Positions 1-11,647 of a stretch of 64,000 nucleotides of DNA are shown piece after piece (positions within the stretch are counted from its first letter, which is position 1; the number at the start of each line of letters is the position of its first letter). The position numbers and the translations under genes are program-made. The stretch covers positions 1,381,758-1,445,757 of the forward strand of contig NW_021940921.1 in assembly GCF_004337985.1 (NCBI RefSeq), given 5' to 3'. Under the pieces are notes generated by a model that ran no database searches, was not told where the DNA came from, and saw only the letters and a list, made by a program, of their open reading frames with translations. This DNA comes from Pyricularia pennisetigena (lineage: Eukaryota > Ascomycota > Sordariomycetes > Magnaporthales > Pyriculariaceae).

Positions 1-316
1 TCTAACTCGACATAGTTTGACTATGCCGGCTATACTTGTTTACCTCAATGCGTAACAGCGGTACGGTCATATTTCGGCAAACATACCCCACAACAAGGCG
101 GCCAGTACTCCGTTCGATTATTTTACCTCGAAGCTCGCAAAACAGACTTCAAAGACGGACTCCACCAGCAGCCATTGTACCAGCTGAACCATCTTCCCAT
201 CCCAACGTATGCGGTGTGGAATATCGACAGGTTTCTTGCCAGGGTGGCGAGATTGTGCTGCTTCTCTCAAACCATGAACAATACGGGACCTGAAACGAAG
301 GAGGGATGGTAGCCCT

Positions 317-1166
317 TTGCTTTTCACTGTTGCTGAGAAACTCGGGGCACGAAAGCAGGGCGCATTAGTTATCGAAATGCCCACAGCCTCTCGACGGGAA
401 CTTCCCGAACAAAGGGCTCGGCAAGCCCCGTGCACAACCTACGTCCCGGAGAAGCTGGACGGCTTTTGGCGGCTTTTCACAAAAAAAGAAAAATCAAGCC
501 TTCCTCTTCTACCAGCAAACCCAGAGAAGGTTGGCTGTTTGGATGACGCCACCAATGTGTACGGCAGCCTCGTTGAGGAATCGTTCAAGCAAAAGAAAAG
601 TTTGATCATGGAATGTATTGACAGCTCAGATCTGGGTTTGCCTAACAAAAACATTGAAAACCAGGCACATCATTACTTGGCCATTGGCGCACTTTGGGCA
701 AAGCATGCGCCGTTTAGCAGAATGGTAGCCTTAATACTGGAGACTCATGCGCTTGAGCTACTATGAATCATCTCACACTCACATACTGTCCGACAAAAAC
801 AGAGTCTTGCCGCGATTACGAAGCGAAGTCATTGATAAGTCACGCGACATGCTGCTCGAACGACCAACCGACTCCGCATTCAGGACCCGGTTAGCAAGAC
901 TTCGTCCTTTTTTGAAACTTGGCCTGGAATGCCTACTATTTGTACCTATTGTCGTGGAGAGAAAGAAGGACTCTGAACGGTTAACAGACTGTGATACCAA
1001 ATCGTTGCGCGAACTTATCAATACCTCTCCAAACGCCGATACCATTGCAAAAATCGGCGAAAGATTCCGACGCAGCATCATCGAAGGTGACGTCTTGGTT
1101 TGGAAGAATATTGGGCGCGATAAAATTCGGAATATGAATGTGGAGGAGGTATCGCGACGGATTTAA
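317..1166 (+). pseudogene. Hypothetical protein in two overlapping frames
   Basis: Two open frames follow one another on the plus strand (317-766, 149 aa; 747-1166, 139 aa) and overlap by 20 nt in different phases. Both have a protein-like composition. The second is Lys/Arg/Glu-rich, ending in a mixed-charge helix-like segment around residues 100-139. I tried joining them through a GTAGCC donor near 725 and an acceptor near 802, but the phases do not match. The pair is therefore either a frameshifted gene or two unrelated ORFs. No domain is recognised. It converges on the kinase-like relic on the opposite strand. Confidence 0.25.
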
Positions 1167-1179
1167 CAGAGACTTTCCA

Positions 1180-2415
1180 CTTGAAACAGTAGCTGGCCAG
1201 AGAGACCTCCTGTATATCATATCGGGTAACTGATAGCAAAATCCTGTTGGAGCAGCAGGTCTCCCAGGAAGAGGTAAACGATACCCAACAAAGAAGAGAA
1301 AGTTTGGGATCCTTAGCTTGACATCTGTCTCTAGCATTCTGTAAAGAATCCCTTCAATAAAATCTTTCGAGAGCTTATCTCCCAGTCCACCAACAATTTT
1401 TAACCATGTAATCAATGCCAGTCGCTCGTCCGGATTTCCCTTCTTAAATTTCGGCATGTCAACATTCTTGCCAAGGTCTTCAGGGATAATGACCTTCCCA
1501 GGCACGTAAAACATCGTCATTCCAAGAGCCGAAACTTCACCGGCAGAGCTCAATGAACTCGAGCTCCAATACTCGGGTGCCATATACTTGGGCGTCCCCC
1601 AGCTCTATGATGCCCCAACGTGGTCGCCATGTCAAAGTCAATGAGGACTGCGCCACTCGCTGGTGAGAATGCAATGTTTCCTGGGTTTATGCCTTTGTGG
1701 GCGATGCCCATTTTGCCAAAGTACTCAAGAGCAGATGCTTTGTTGTGTGAAGTATCCCGCTAGCGTGTTCTTGCGCGCATACGTAATCCCCGCGTGCTCC
1801 TTGACTTCGACCTGGATCTTGTCGACGGGGGCGCGTCGGTCGATAGACCCAGGCATGAGGCGCTGCTCCTCCTGCATTGCCCGGATCCGCTGCATCCGGG
1901 AAGTAGCAGCATCAAAGCTGGCGGTCGAGTTGTCCGAGTGGTAGGGACCCCCGTTCACGCTGACGTCATTGAGGTTTTGGCGTTGGCTGATGCGCAACTG
2001 ATGCGACTCAGCCATGGCCAGGTTTTGCTGGACAGCCGAGCTCACGAGAGCCACGCGATTACTGGTGTGGTTATACGCCGAACCGGGACCGAGACCTCCC
2101 GTCGGTTGGCAGTGTGAAGCTCGGAATCATCAGGCTTCGAGTGACGACGAACGTTTTTCTTGGTTTGGATCATCGTCGTTGGAAGTCCTCTGGACTTGAT
2201 GCTTTTCCGACAAAGTTTATTACTTTTGTTGGCCCGTGTCCGACGGTTCTAAACGTCAGCGATGGCTTCCCTGAGCGCCGCATCATTTTCCTCTTTATTT
2301 CCGGTGCTCCGGATCTTTTCGAGGTTTTTGATATATCCTTTGATCTGCTCATGGTCTAGATGGGCGAGCTTGGCCTCCAGAACGAAGCAGAAGTGAAATT
2401 TGCAGCAAGCATATC
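1180..2415 (-). pseudogene. Protein-kinase-like relic (degenerate, frameshifted)
   Basis: On the minus strand the fragments of a kinase C-lobe occur in correct order but in different frames. They are a helix alphaE-like stretch ALEYFGKMGIA (about 1735-1702), a catalytic-loop equivalent HKGINPGN (about 1702-1675), LIDFD in place of DFG (about 1645-1630), GTPKYMAPEYW (about 1600-1566), then an intact C-lobe to about 1320. The APE segment is one base out of phase with the catalytic loop, at a run of five G near 1594-1600. The catalytic Asp of HRD is Gly and the DFG Gly is Asp, so even the ancestor may have been a pseudokinase. An upstream coding-like stretch (about 2415-2250, with VLEAKLAHLDHEQIKGY) belongs to the same gene and ends at a stop. 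Exact ends are uncertain. Confidence 0.5.
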
Positions 2416-2822
2416 TGCCTGGTGAGGTCGAATGGCTGGGGCAGCAAAGTGACGAGGCTATGGAAGTGATGGGCTGGACGAATAGAGCAGAAGTTACATT
2501 GAGAGAATTTTGACCAAGGTATCATAATGTTGGGGAGTGCCTGTCGACCCCTCTATTGTCGACTTTGTGTTGACTGAAGACATTAGGCAAGCCGCCGGAA
2601 GCAAGGAAAAAACTGAGGGAATGCTGAAAATTCGAAGTTTTTCCGTGCGTCGTACCAGAAGTCGGCGTTGCCCTCGAACCCCGCCTCTTTTCGTTCGCGT
2701 GGAGACCGACGCGTTGTTCTAGCTCGCTCTGTGCATGCAGCTGGTGGTCAAAATATGGGCTGTACAATGGGACGCAGTCGCTCGCCATATCCCAGGGATA
2801 CGATAACAATGATGACTATCAT

Positions 2823-3080
2823 CGAGGCTGTGTAAAGTTTGGTCCAGGCCTATAATCCAGTCATTTATATGTCATGGGTCTCGACCGGGTGGTCCAAAAC
2901 ACGCAAACAATTTCGCCAACCAGTTAGCCATTGCTTTGTGATTTTCCTTGTTTGACGCTAAACAATGCAGACGGAGCGACGCGTCGTCGCGAACACGGTG
3001 TAGATTTACTACATCCGATAGATTTGGGACTGTTATCATGACACGACGCTGATGCCGAACGCGGCACACCATAGGTTAGT
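2823..3080 (+). repeat. Diverged dispersed repeat, family R2 (copy 1)
   Basis: A short stretch around 2823-2875 (GAGGCTGTGTAAAG followed by CCTATAATCCAGTCATTTAT) resembles 10766-10815 and 18050-18108. Downstream, the motif CGTCGTCGCGAACACG near 2980 recalls CGTCTTCGCGAACGCG near 18190, so the first and third copies may share about 250 bp. Divergence is high and no coding potential is seen. It is probably an old, mutated transposon fragment or MITE. Confidence 0.3.
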
Positions 3081-3681
3081 GGTGCAAAGGGGAGGCTGTA
3101 GACCTAGTGGGCAAGCCAAAATGCTGGCCATACTAAGTACGACGCCAGGCCCTGTCTTGCAAATCATAACCCAAGACGGCCCAAGACGATAATACCCACA
3201 TCTAAACATGTTTATGGAACCAGTGTCGAGTAAGGATTATTAGTGGTGAGAATAAGGTGTGGCCTGTGCTTTTGACGCTTATTTCCGGGAAGCTCAATGT
3301 TGTGGGCCCTGTGGGTGTTGCCGACTTTGGTAACAGTTTTAGCAAAAAATAAATGACATAATCGAATACCGCCAAAGATACACTCATATCGCAAAAACTG
3401 TCTTTCAAACTTTGTTATCCATACGCTACCGGATTCCATTAATTGGCCAAAACCGTTTAGAGCATGGATTCAAAGAGGTTAGGCGTCAGCGGTCAGGGAG
3501 TCCAGTTATTTATCTGGAATGCGGACAAGATAAGTTGCAATTGTTGATAGGAATAGAGTGATCGCTGCGATCGGTAAAAACAATAAAACAAATAAACGGT
3601 ATTCTCATGCATGCTATCTAGCGTTCTGTAACTATCTACAATCCTGCAGAGATCCCTTAAAAACTCTGCGACGTGTTCTGA

Positions 3682-3705
3682 GATCACGTGTCACCACACG
3701 TGATC
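3682..3705. repeat. Perfect 10-bp inverted repeat with twin CACGTG
   Basis: GATCACGTGT and its exact reverse complement are separated by the 4-bp spacer CACC. Each arm contains the E-box core CACGTG, the binding core for bHLH regulators in fungi. No gene can be assigned to it: the nearest confident coding sequence starts at 4984. It could be a cruciform or a chance palindrome. Confidence 0.5.
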
Positions 3706-4647
3706 TACCCACACGCATGTCTGCCCGCGAACAGACAGCAATACGTATATTTTTGATATTAGATTTGGACCTGGTAAAGGAGGAACCGGCCGACGAGAAC
3801 ACCCCTAAATTGATCACATTGATTTTTTTCACAACCGTGGTTATCAGAGGTATTTACACAAACAGAGAGAGGCCCTTGCCTTGCGAAACGCCCAGGACCA
3901 AAGGATCTGTTCGATGCATCCGGACCCACCGCGCCCTCTCGGCTGCACCCTCTCGATCGCACCTTATTGCACGTTCTTCGCTTCTGGTTCAGGTTAAGTC
4001 GTAGAAACGGTATGAAGCGATTGGACATGGTGCTTTGACTCCGGACTGGGTACATAATACCCATAAAGCACGTCTATTCGGCGTTAGGAGTACGCACATG
4101 CTCTTTTGGGCTCTAACCATACAAATCTCCGACTCTTTTTTTAGGGAAGATGTAACAAACCAGAGCTTAAAGGTCTCATCTGCCAACGGAAAGTCCACTA
4201 ACCAGGAACTGGATGTCACAAGGAAAGCTCCGAGGCATGTTAAGAGAACCGTGGCCAGCAAATTTCATGTACCGCCCAGCTTTGCTACACTCATGCCTGT
4301 TTTCACTTGGACCGATGGGGGCAGGAGCTCCATTTTCCGTTGTGGAAACTATACAATTCTGGCGTCAACATCCAATTTTTCCACAGCCTGCACAACACGG
4401 CCATAAAGCGCGCCGCGATAGGCTGGTACATGGCCAATGATGTCTTCGGGTACAGTATCCAATGACTCGTCCGGGGCATGCAGGTTGCTTGGTTTGCGGC
4501 GGTGGCAGCCTCCTGGGCAGTGACAACAGTATCCACGGTTAGGCACGTCAAGCCCTCACATACTACATTTGAGTTTGTTGCCAACGTACAGAAAGGTAGT
4601 TTAAGGTGACGTGTGACATGCAGGGTGCTTACGCGAACTATGGATGG

Positions 4648-4822
4648 GTGTATGGGTTCAATTCTCTATCCTTGAACCACCTCGGGAACGGTACATGAAT
4701 GCCGACAGGCTAGAGTTATAAATCTCTAGACTGACCTTAACGACACGTCCAGGCGCGTTATTCCAATAATCGCGCTACCGCTCTTCGACCCCGGCCGCAG
4801 GCCAGCCAGAGCGCGCTGCAGC
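4648..4822 (-). repeat. Dispersed repeat, family R1 (copy 1, reversed)
   Basis: This is the reverse-orientation member of a repeat of about 170 bp with two further copies at 12628 and 62157. Shared landmarks in order are GCGCGCT, GCGCGATTATTGGAATAACGC, GTCAAGGTCAGTCTA-like, ATTTATAACTC(C/T)AGCCTGT and a TGTACCGTTCC-like end. The block GCGCG-A-TTATT-GG-AATAA-CGCGC is a near-palindrome that could fold. It lies immediately upstream of the bZIP promoter, so it may affect that gene. Confidence 0.7.
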
Positions 4823-4883
4823 CTTGGCGTCAAGAAATCTCAACCCTATGGGGTTGATGAAGCTAACTTACCCTTTCCTTTAT

Positions 4884-4892
4884 TATATATAA
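4884..4892 (+). promoter_or_regulatory. TATA box of the bZIP gene
   Basis: TATATATAA lies 92 bp upstream of the bZIP start codon, at the 3' edge of a pyrimidine-rich tract (ACCCTTTCCTTTATT). Position and composition fit a fungal core promoter. Confidence 0.5.
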
Positions 4893-4983
4893 GCCAGCGG
4901 CAGCTGTCCAGGAGGAGCCACAGCAACGTCTCTTCACATATCCTACATCGATTTACCAGTACCAAGTCATACCCAACACAAAC

Positions 4984-5749
4984 TTGAGGTACATGGTAAT
5001 GATGTCATCTCATCAACCATCGACGGCAAAGACACCCTCAGGCGGGCAAGACCCGCTAAATAGCCAGGAAGCTTTCGGCTTAGAGTCTTCTGATCCAAAT
5101 ATGCACACCTACTCAAACATTTTACCATCATGGTCACAAGGCGCGAGAAAAAACGGCTCCTCGAGCAAGTCGAAGCAGGATTCAGACGACTCGCCTCGAA
5201 CGGATCCAAAAGAGAGAAGGCGCGAGCAGAACCGCCTTGCACAGCGAAGGTTTAGGCTTCGTACGTATACACGTCCTGACCATCCGAGACATTAGCATTT
5301 CGACCATATAACTGACCGTAATAATAGGGGAAAAACTTAAAAAGCAGAATATCAACCGTGACTCGCGCAATGTCGAGGATGCTGGGAGCAGTTATCAAGT
5401 CCCTGAAGCGGATAACATGGGGCTGATGGGAAGCGACGTTGCCCCTTTAAGCCTGCCTTGGGATGGCCTTAACATATCCTCCATATTTGTTCGCGGGTAT
5501 GATGACACGAGAGGCGGTGGTCGAGTTGGCGCGAGCGCAGATGCACACCAATGGAGCGGTTCGACCATGGAAACCTATACCTTCGGCAGCGACCCACAGT
5601 ATCTGAGCCCAAAAGGCCCTGGTATAAGCAGTTATGCTTACACAGAATCTGGGAGCTGGAAGGGAACTGAAGATAACGCCGGGGGAGACGAATCCTTATA
5701 CGAGAGCACCCTCTGCTACCACGACCATCAGGGGTCCTCGGGCTGTTAG
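4984..5749 (+). CDS. bZIP transcription factor (short zipper)
   Basis: Predicted nuclear DNA-binding protein of 232 aa in two exons, 4984-5260 and 5328-5749. The 67-nt intron has a GTACGT donor, a CTGAC branch and a TAG acceptor. The basic region (about residues 77-93) carries the bZIP signature N-x7-R within EQNRLAQRRFR, as in the AP-1/YAP-like fungal class. Splicing continues the basic helix directly into REKLKKQN. Only one heptad leucine follows before the sequence becomes Gly/Ser-rich, so a normal leucine zipper is missing. Dimerisation may be weak or rely on other residues, or a further exon may be involved. The rest (about residues 105-232) is polar and acidic, like an activation tail. 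A TATA box and an R1 repeat lie just upstream. An in-frame Met a few codons further in is an alternative start. Confidence 0.8.
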
Positions 5750-7434
5750 CAGATCGGCGGTATGACCGAAGAACTGGAGGCATGATCGATATCTATGGCC
5801 AGTTCCGTTCCTAGCTTGGCATGCATCTGACAGTTAGCTACAGGGGAGGCATAACGAATGCCAACCAAAGCGATTAAACCAGTTGACGCCGATTTCACCA
5901 TGAGATGCACCTACCTCTAATCTTACGATTTCAGTCGTATATTTCTAATTGCAGTTCCGCCAAGGCTGATGTCAGCCCTGCTGCACCTTTTCGCTCTCTA
6001 ATGCTTGCTTGAATGATATTTTCAAACATAAGATTGTACCTTCATGCTGTTCTTGGACCCACACCCCTGAACAACCGACCGTTCAGTCAAACGACTAATC
6101 CGCAATTCATTTTGATGGAGCGCAGCGAAAGAGGGCCCATGGTAGAAAATGTCCGACTTTTTGCCCATAGTTGCGTTGTCATTTTTGAAATCGACTGTGC
6201 TTTAGTCTTTTGTAATATTCGCAGCGGTCAAGCTTACATTCAGAACTGCTTGTAAATACCTTGCTTAGACTTAGTCAGCTTTGTTGCGGATGCAGCAAAG
6301 CTGACTAAACCTAATCGCACGAACCGTAAGAGAAGATAAATATTAAATAAAAGTTCAATAAAAAAGCTAATTTTTTAGGCCATAGTGGCAGCGGCAAAAG
6401 GTTTCTGCTCAAAGCCATGGCGAAATTTCGCAACGCGAACGGGGGCGTTGCTTTGTGTGTCGTCAGCGTTACAATTTCCCGGCGGACGTGTTGCGCGTTC
6501 CGTTTCCGCATCCCTTTATCAGTTAGCAAAACATCCGTTTGCTCTTTGGAAGGAGATTGGGATTTCATGTCCAAGATAACGCAAATATTGGAACAAGTAG
6601 GTCATATACTCACGTGTGCTAGATAGGTTGTGTGCGAGGAGCAAAACCAGTCACTATTTCAAAAAGGCTCTTGGGTCACTCACAAGCTTCACGGCAGACA
6701 CTTATTGCTGACCCGGATGCTCTTAATTTTTTTTCATCGAGTCCAACAAAAGGCGTCTCAAAGCTAGCGGGCCTACAAAAGGTTACTCCTTGAGCTTTTT
6801 TTGTGTTTTATCAGATTTCCAATGTTGTCCCAGTTATATACATTGGAAAGCACACCCATCGTTTTATTGTAATTTAGCTTGGTTGTTTGTGTCGCATTAG
6901 ATAATCAGATAAATCTTGTCATCGCATGAAAGCAAGCGCTGAGTCAGCGATAGGAGCAGGATAAAAAAGCTTCCACGCTCTTTTGGCTAGATCACGCTAC
7001 TCAACCTAATACATGGCTCTCCTACCTTATAATTCAGGCTGCCCGTTGTACGTTAGTGTGCGTCAGTTATTCCGAAGCGAGCCTCGCTGTAACTCTATTG
7101 TTAAACCCAGTGGCGCCCCTATGAGAAACTATCTCAGTTCAGGAGAAAGGTCCAACAAAACTCAGAGTACACACCTTCTGTCCTGGCGCAATCTGCCTTC
7201 TTAAGTATGGATGCTTATTAGGCTGTAAAATTTTGTGGTCAGCAATCGTTTGTAACCCCGGACGTTTGTTACAGGTGCAACAGCAAAACACTCATCGTGC
7301 ACGGTCCAATGGCCATTTACGAGCAACGCTAACCCCGCCTTGTCCGCGTCGTGTTGCGTGTCGAACCAGGTGGCTGATCACGTCGCGCCAGTCACCTTTC
7401 GACATCGCGGCTCGATTTATCCAAAGTAGACGCA
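5750..7434. other. Non-coding stretch
   Basis: No convincing gene is seen between the bZIP gene and the JmjC-SET gene. Short frames here lack homology signals or a coding-like context. The only clear structure is the hairpin at 6271-6308. Confidence 0.5.
6271..6308. repeat. 17-bp inverted repeat (hairpin)
   Basis: TTAGTCAGCTTTGTTGC is followed by a 4-nt loop (GGAT) and then by its reverse complement with one mismatch. The stem is AT/GC balanced and lacks a U-tract, so it is not an obvious terminator. It could be a foldback remnant of a small transposon. Confidence 0.5.
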
Positions 7435-10400
7435 ATGGAACCTGAATCCGACTACTTCGCAAACGCGCCCGAAGGTGCGAGGGATTACGTCGTCCGTGCT
7501 CCCAAGAGTATTCAGCTATGGATCCTGAGAAAGGTCTGCGACCACGCGAAAGAGATCGAGCGACTGGAGGCGAGACACAGAATGGAGATTAAGACGCTAA
7601 AAATCGAGCTCGAGGAACCCAGCTTTAGCAAAAGCAAGCGAGGACAGTCTATCGAAATACAGCTGGTGGAACAGCAGGCCATGCTCGAGAAACTCAGGAC
7701 CGAAAATGAACGGCTTAAACGTGAGATGGAAGAAGTGAAAAGGGGGATCAAAGCCAGTAAGTCCAACAGCTCGACTACCCCGAAGAAGTCGCTAATTGAT
7801 CGATTGTAAATCCTGCACCAGGTCCCTTATCCTCAGCGAAGTCATCGCCTGTCGGGTATAGGCGCGATGAAGACCAAACAGATATGGAACCTGCCTTGGG
7901 GCCTGCTTCAGCACCTGTGCTATCTGCATCTAGAGGCGAGTCGGAACATAGTAGCGACACCACTGGCAGCACTCCTCCGCAGAATGTAGCCGATCCAGTC
8001 GACGCTGATATGCCCGACGCTGCATTCAGCAGCCCCGAGGCCCACTCGTCTACGAGCACTCCACTCAATAGCCCCCCACAAAGCCCTTGTAATCCGGCCA
8101 ATCGGCCTAGCAACGATACTCGAACGCAAACAGCGACTTCTGTGATTCCTACTGCGGCCATGCAGCCTGAGTTTCTGTGGAATCAAGACCCGAATGGCCA
8201 ACAGGCCTTTGTCACTGCCGACTTGGGGGAAAGACTTGCTTCCAGCATAGCTACCAAACTAGGCTCCAACTTCTCTGGCGCGGTGCACATCAAGGATTTC
8301 GAACAAATCGACCCCGAACACTTCATAAAAATTATTGATCTGCCACAAGAAGACTACGACCTTGTCGGCGTAGAATACAAGGACAATTCTTTGGTTTTAT
8401 CTTCTTGCGGGTTTCAGGTTCCGGATTTCTTTCATGCGCCAATACCGGACGTAGATGGCAAAACTTTCATCGAAAACCTAATCGCTGAGCCTCCCAAAGG
8501 GCATATTCCATACTATGTCGGCCCATCGCTTGCATCATGCCAACAAAAGTTTGACAACTTTTTGCATCCGGGCAAGCTTTCCAAACTCGTAGATCTGAGG
8601 AAAGAATCTGCCAAACCGGGGATCAATAATGATGGCCACGTGGCCGGCGTCACGCTCCCGTATTGGTTACTCGGCTCGGCTCTTTCAGGCACTGCATTGC
8701 ACCGCGAAGATGCAAACTGGCGTTCGGCCAACATAACCTTGATCGGGGAGAAGATTTGGTTGCTGATTGATCCGGACCATAGCAACAAGCTCGAAGATTT
8801 TGTTGCACGTTTAATCAAGGAGAAACGGGGCTCATCCCGCTGTGATCAATGGATTCGCCATCACAACTTACTGATCGGGCCGAATCAGCTTAGTGATGAA
8901 GGTATCAAATTTCGCTTGCTGACGGCGGCGCCAGGCGATATGGTCGTGACACAGCCAGGACAATACCATCTTGCGGTTAACAAGACAGCCTGTTTTGCGG
9001 TTGCTATTAACATCCTGTTGGATGACGAAGAATTGTTTCCTGATTGCCGCGTACGCGTTTGCGAAGAATGTGGGCTCAGTTTTGCAGCGAATGAGAATCT
9101 TGGCAATGTCGAACTGTTGCCAGGCGCAAGCGAGCGCAAGTCTTTGCGACATCAAACGCAAATACAAAAGGCACAACATAGCCCAAGCAGTGCTCCGCAA
9201 AACGTGCCAACGAGGACATCTAAGAGGTTTGCCGCAAAGGCGACTGGACAACCGTTAGCAAAGAAACCAAAGGATGAGCCGACTTCGGATGACCTAGCCG
9301 ACTTTCTGTTCAATTCCGATGCTCTCAACCGGTTTCAGGAACTTGTTACTGCCTGGAGAGCCCGTGATAATGTACGGAGCTTTGCTGTTAGTGGACTGGA
9401 TCCACATAAGAGGGTGGCCGCCTACTATGAACTCGCTAGCCACTTTGACTCCAAGTCAGTCCTGGCGGCGCTACTCGCTTGTGTTGCCCGAATCCAAACC
9501 TTCAGGGAGATGGTTAAAACAAAAGACGGCAGGAAAAATCTGCCTCCGCATACGCTGAAAAGTTTTTACAATCTCTCAAACACCAAGGTCGAATTTTCGA
9601 CTTTCCGTTCCCACATCTCTAACGCTCGGAATTTCCATAAGATCCTCGGAAGTTTGGTGGTCTTTTTGCCATTTCAAGGCAATGGTGAAATCTCGATGCG
9701 TCAATTCGAAAGAGGGTGTACTCAAGAAGAATTCCAAAGTTGCCTGAGGTCCCACCCCCATTTAAAAACATTTCAGCAACTGGGACAAACCTTTCTGGAT
9801 TCAATTTTAGAAGACAGCGGATATCAAATGACGATGTTTGAATGTGTCCCTACCAAGCCAGAGCTGCCAAAGCTGCCTCTGGAATGCCAAGTCCAATTGC
9901 TTAAGGTCGGCTATATCCAGGAAAACTTGGGCGAAACCCCCAATTGGCAAAAGCCCGAAGATTGGCTCTGGGACTGGCCCCTACCCCCGGATTGGCTGCC
10001 CCCGGATTGTAAATGCATCCTCTGCGAACAGTCAAACTGCACATGCATTCAAAGATACACTACCTGCGAAGGGCTTCACGTCAGCCACTATGGCAAAAAA
10101 GGTTTTGGCATCCAGGTGACCAAATATTACGGGCGACGTCATGTTTTTGGGGAGCTTGTCGGGACTTTTGTTGAACCGGGTTTCTTCTCTAATGGCATGG
10201 GTTTGGTATTTGCTAGGGATGATCTGGATGGACAGCCTGTGAGTGCACAGCTGTATACCGGAGATAAAGGGAATATCTTTCGGTTTATCAACCACCGATG
10301 CTGTTCTCCCGCGGTCAAGATTGAGGGTATGAGGATATCTGGGAAGTACCGGATGATGGTAGTTTCGGCGAGGGATGTAACTGTGGGAGAGGAGCTTACT

Positions 10401-10490
10401 GCAAACTGGGGTAGCGGTTTTATAGAGGGTACATGTTTGTGTGAAGACTGTGAAAGCAGTCGGCATAAGCAAGGCATTGTTAGAGTATAA
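7435..10490 (+). CDS. Coiled-coil / JmjC / SET domain fusion protein
   Basis: Two open frames (7435-7809 and 7884-10490) join in phase across a 56-nt intron, 7806-7861 (GTAAAT donor, TAG acceptor), giving about 999 aa. Residues about 35-115 are Glu/Lys/Arg/Leu-rich and probably coiled coil. A Ser/Pro-rich linker follows. A JmjC-type cupin spans about residues 330-510: an HRED motif (His404, Glu406) matches the Fe-binding HxE/D, GEKIWLLI matches the 2-oxoglutarate strand, and His493 in PGQYHLAVN is the distal iron ligand. A Cys pair follows. The C terminus is a SET domain: GKKGFGIQ (about 840), INHRC (Asn934-His935, NHSC equivalent), GEELTANWG (about 965) and a Cys-rich post-SET ending CLCEDC. 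One polypeptide would thus hold a putative histone lysine demethylase and a lysine methyltransferase. Substrates are unknown. If the intron is not real, two separate proteins result. Confidence 0.8.
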
Positions 10491-10765
10491 ATTATTCTGC
10501 ATATACGAACCAAACGAATGAAACGATTCGAGATGTAGAAGTTCGATCTAATCCCTGGCACAATCAGAAAAATCTAGGCATTTCGTAGGTCGTTGTTCAG
10601 TCTGGCCAAAATCTCCTATAGTGGCATGGCGGCAACCCGCCCTAGCCTGTTATTTCGATGTTGAGCTTTAATGAATGTGCTGATCACGATATCCCTTTTC
10701 ACGGCTTGTGAGTTGTACCATAGGGTGATCAAAGGCCTATTAAATGAGACGGACAACTGTCGTCG

Positions 10766-10815
10766 AGGCGGTGTAGAACTCGTTCAAAGCCTGTTATCCA
10801 ATCATTAATCTTGAG
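10766..10815 (+). repeat. Diverged dispersed repeat, family R2 (copy 2)
   Basis: GAGGCGGTGTAGAACTCG then CCTGTTATCCAATCATTAAT parallels the segments at 2823 and 18050. It lies 275 bp downstream of the JmjC-SET stop codon. No coding sense is seen. Confidence 0.35.
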
Positions 10816-11647
10816 GGCTGGCCAAGATAGCAGAGAAATATGTGCTCCAATTAAGCTGGCCTAACAAAAAAAAGAAGAAAAGAAAGAAAAGAAAAACCGG
10901 TCACCCATGCAAGGTAACCTCGCAACCTCCTGCAACTAGCTGTATCCGCACCATGGAAAGCAAGGAGATGGTTGATAGTTTTATCGAGACTGGTAATCAC
11001 CTTAACGACAAGCTGCGCCGCATTCGCAAGCGTTGTGAGCGCCCCATGCTTGGCTTTAGAAATACTGGCAACAGCAAGCTCCGCACCAAGGCCGGTGTCA
11101 GATTTGTTGACAGATTGCTAGGGCGCGAGTACGAGCTGGGCAATGCAGAGATATTATGGCCTCTGTCCGCCTTTGGAACCTCAGGTTCGATGCCAACTGC
11201 AAAAACACCCTGAAGAACCTTTGAAGATGAGGTAGGTGATAAATGGGACATGGGCCGGGCAAACGGCCTCTACCAAACTCGATGGGAGGAGCAGAACCAA
11301 CTCAGAAGAGCCCAACCCTGCCGCCCCTTCGCAACCTACGTGTTCAAGTACGACTCGGCACGGGAAAATAACATGGCTATAGTTCGTATATATACTAAAG
11401 CAAACCTAGAAGTTTGTCGCTTGGAGAGGCTGGTTGAAGTCTGCAAATTGGTTGCGTCTTTGAGATTTGATGCTTTTTGGCGTTCTTTTGAGTAGCCGGA
11501 CAGTGCTCTTGTTTTGGGGAAGGAAGAGGAGCTTGCGGTCGAGAGTAAGACTCCTGTTGTCTTGACTAAAACCTCTTGTGCTTGCTGGAGCGCTCAAACT
11601 GCTGGGTTGAGTGGGGAGAAGCGATGTACATAACCAGCAACCAGTAT
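10816..11647. other. Stretch without a supported gene
   Basis: It contains a purine tract (A/G only) near 10866-10894 and a 123-aa frame at 10842-11213, whose Lys-rich start is just that tract. I see no domain and no splice-linked exons. Confidence 0.4.

Noticed and set aside
118..435. 105-aa minus-strand frame and other short frames in the first 435 bp
   Set aside because: No motif, no splice partner, and they overlap a better plus-strand frame.
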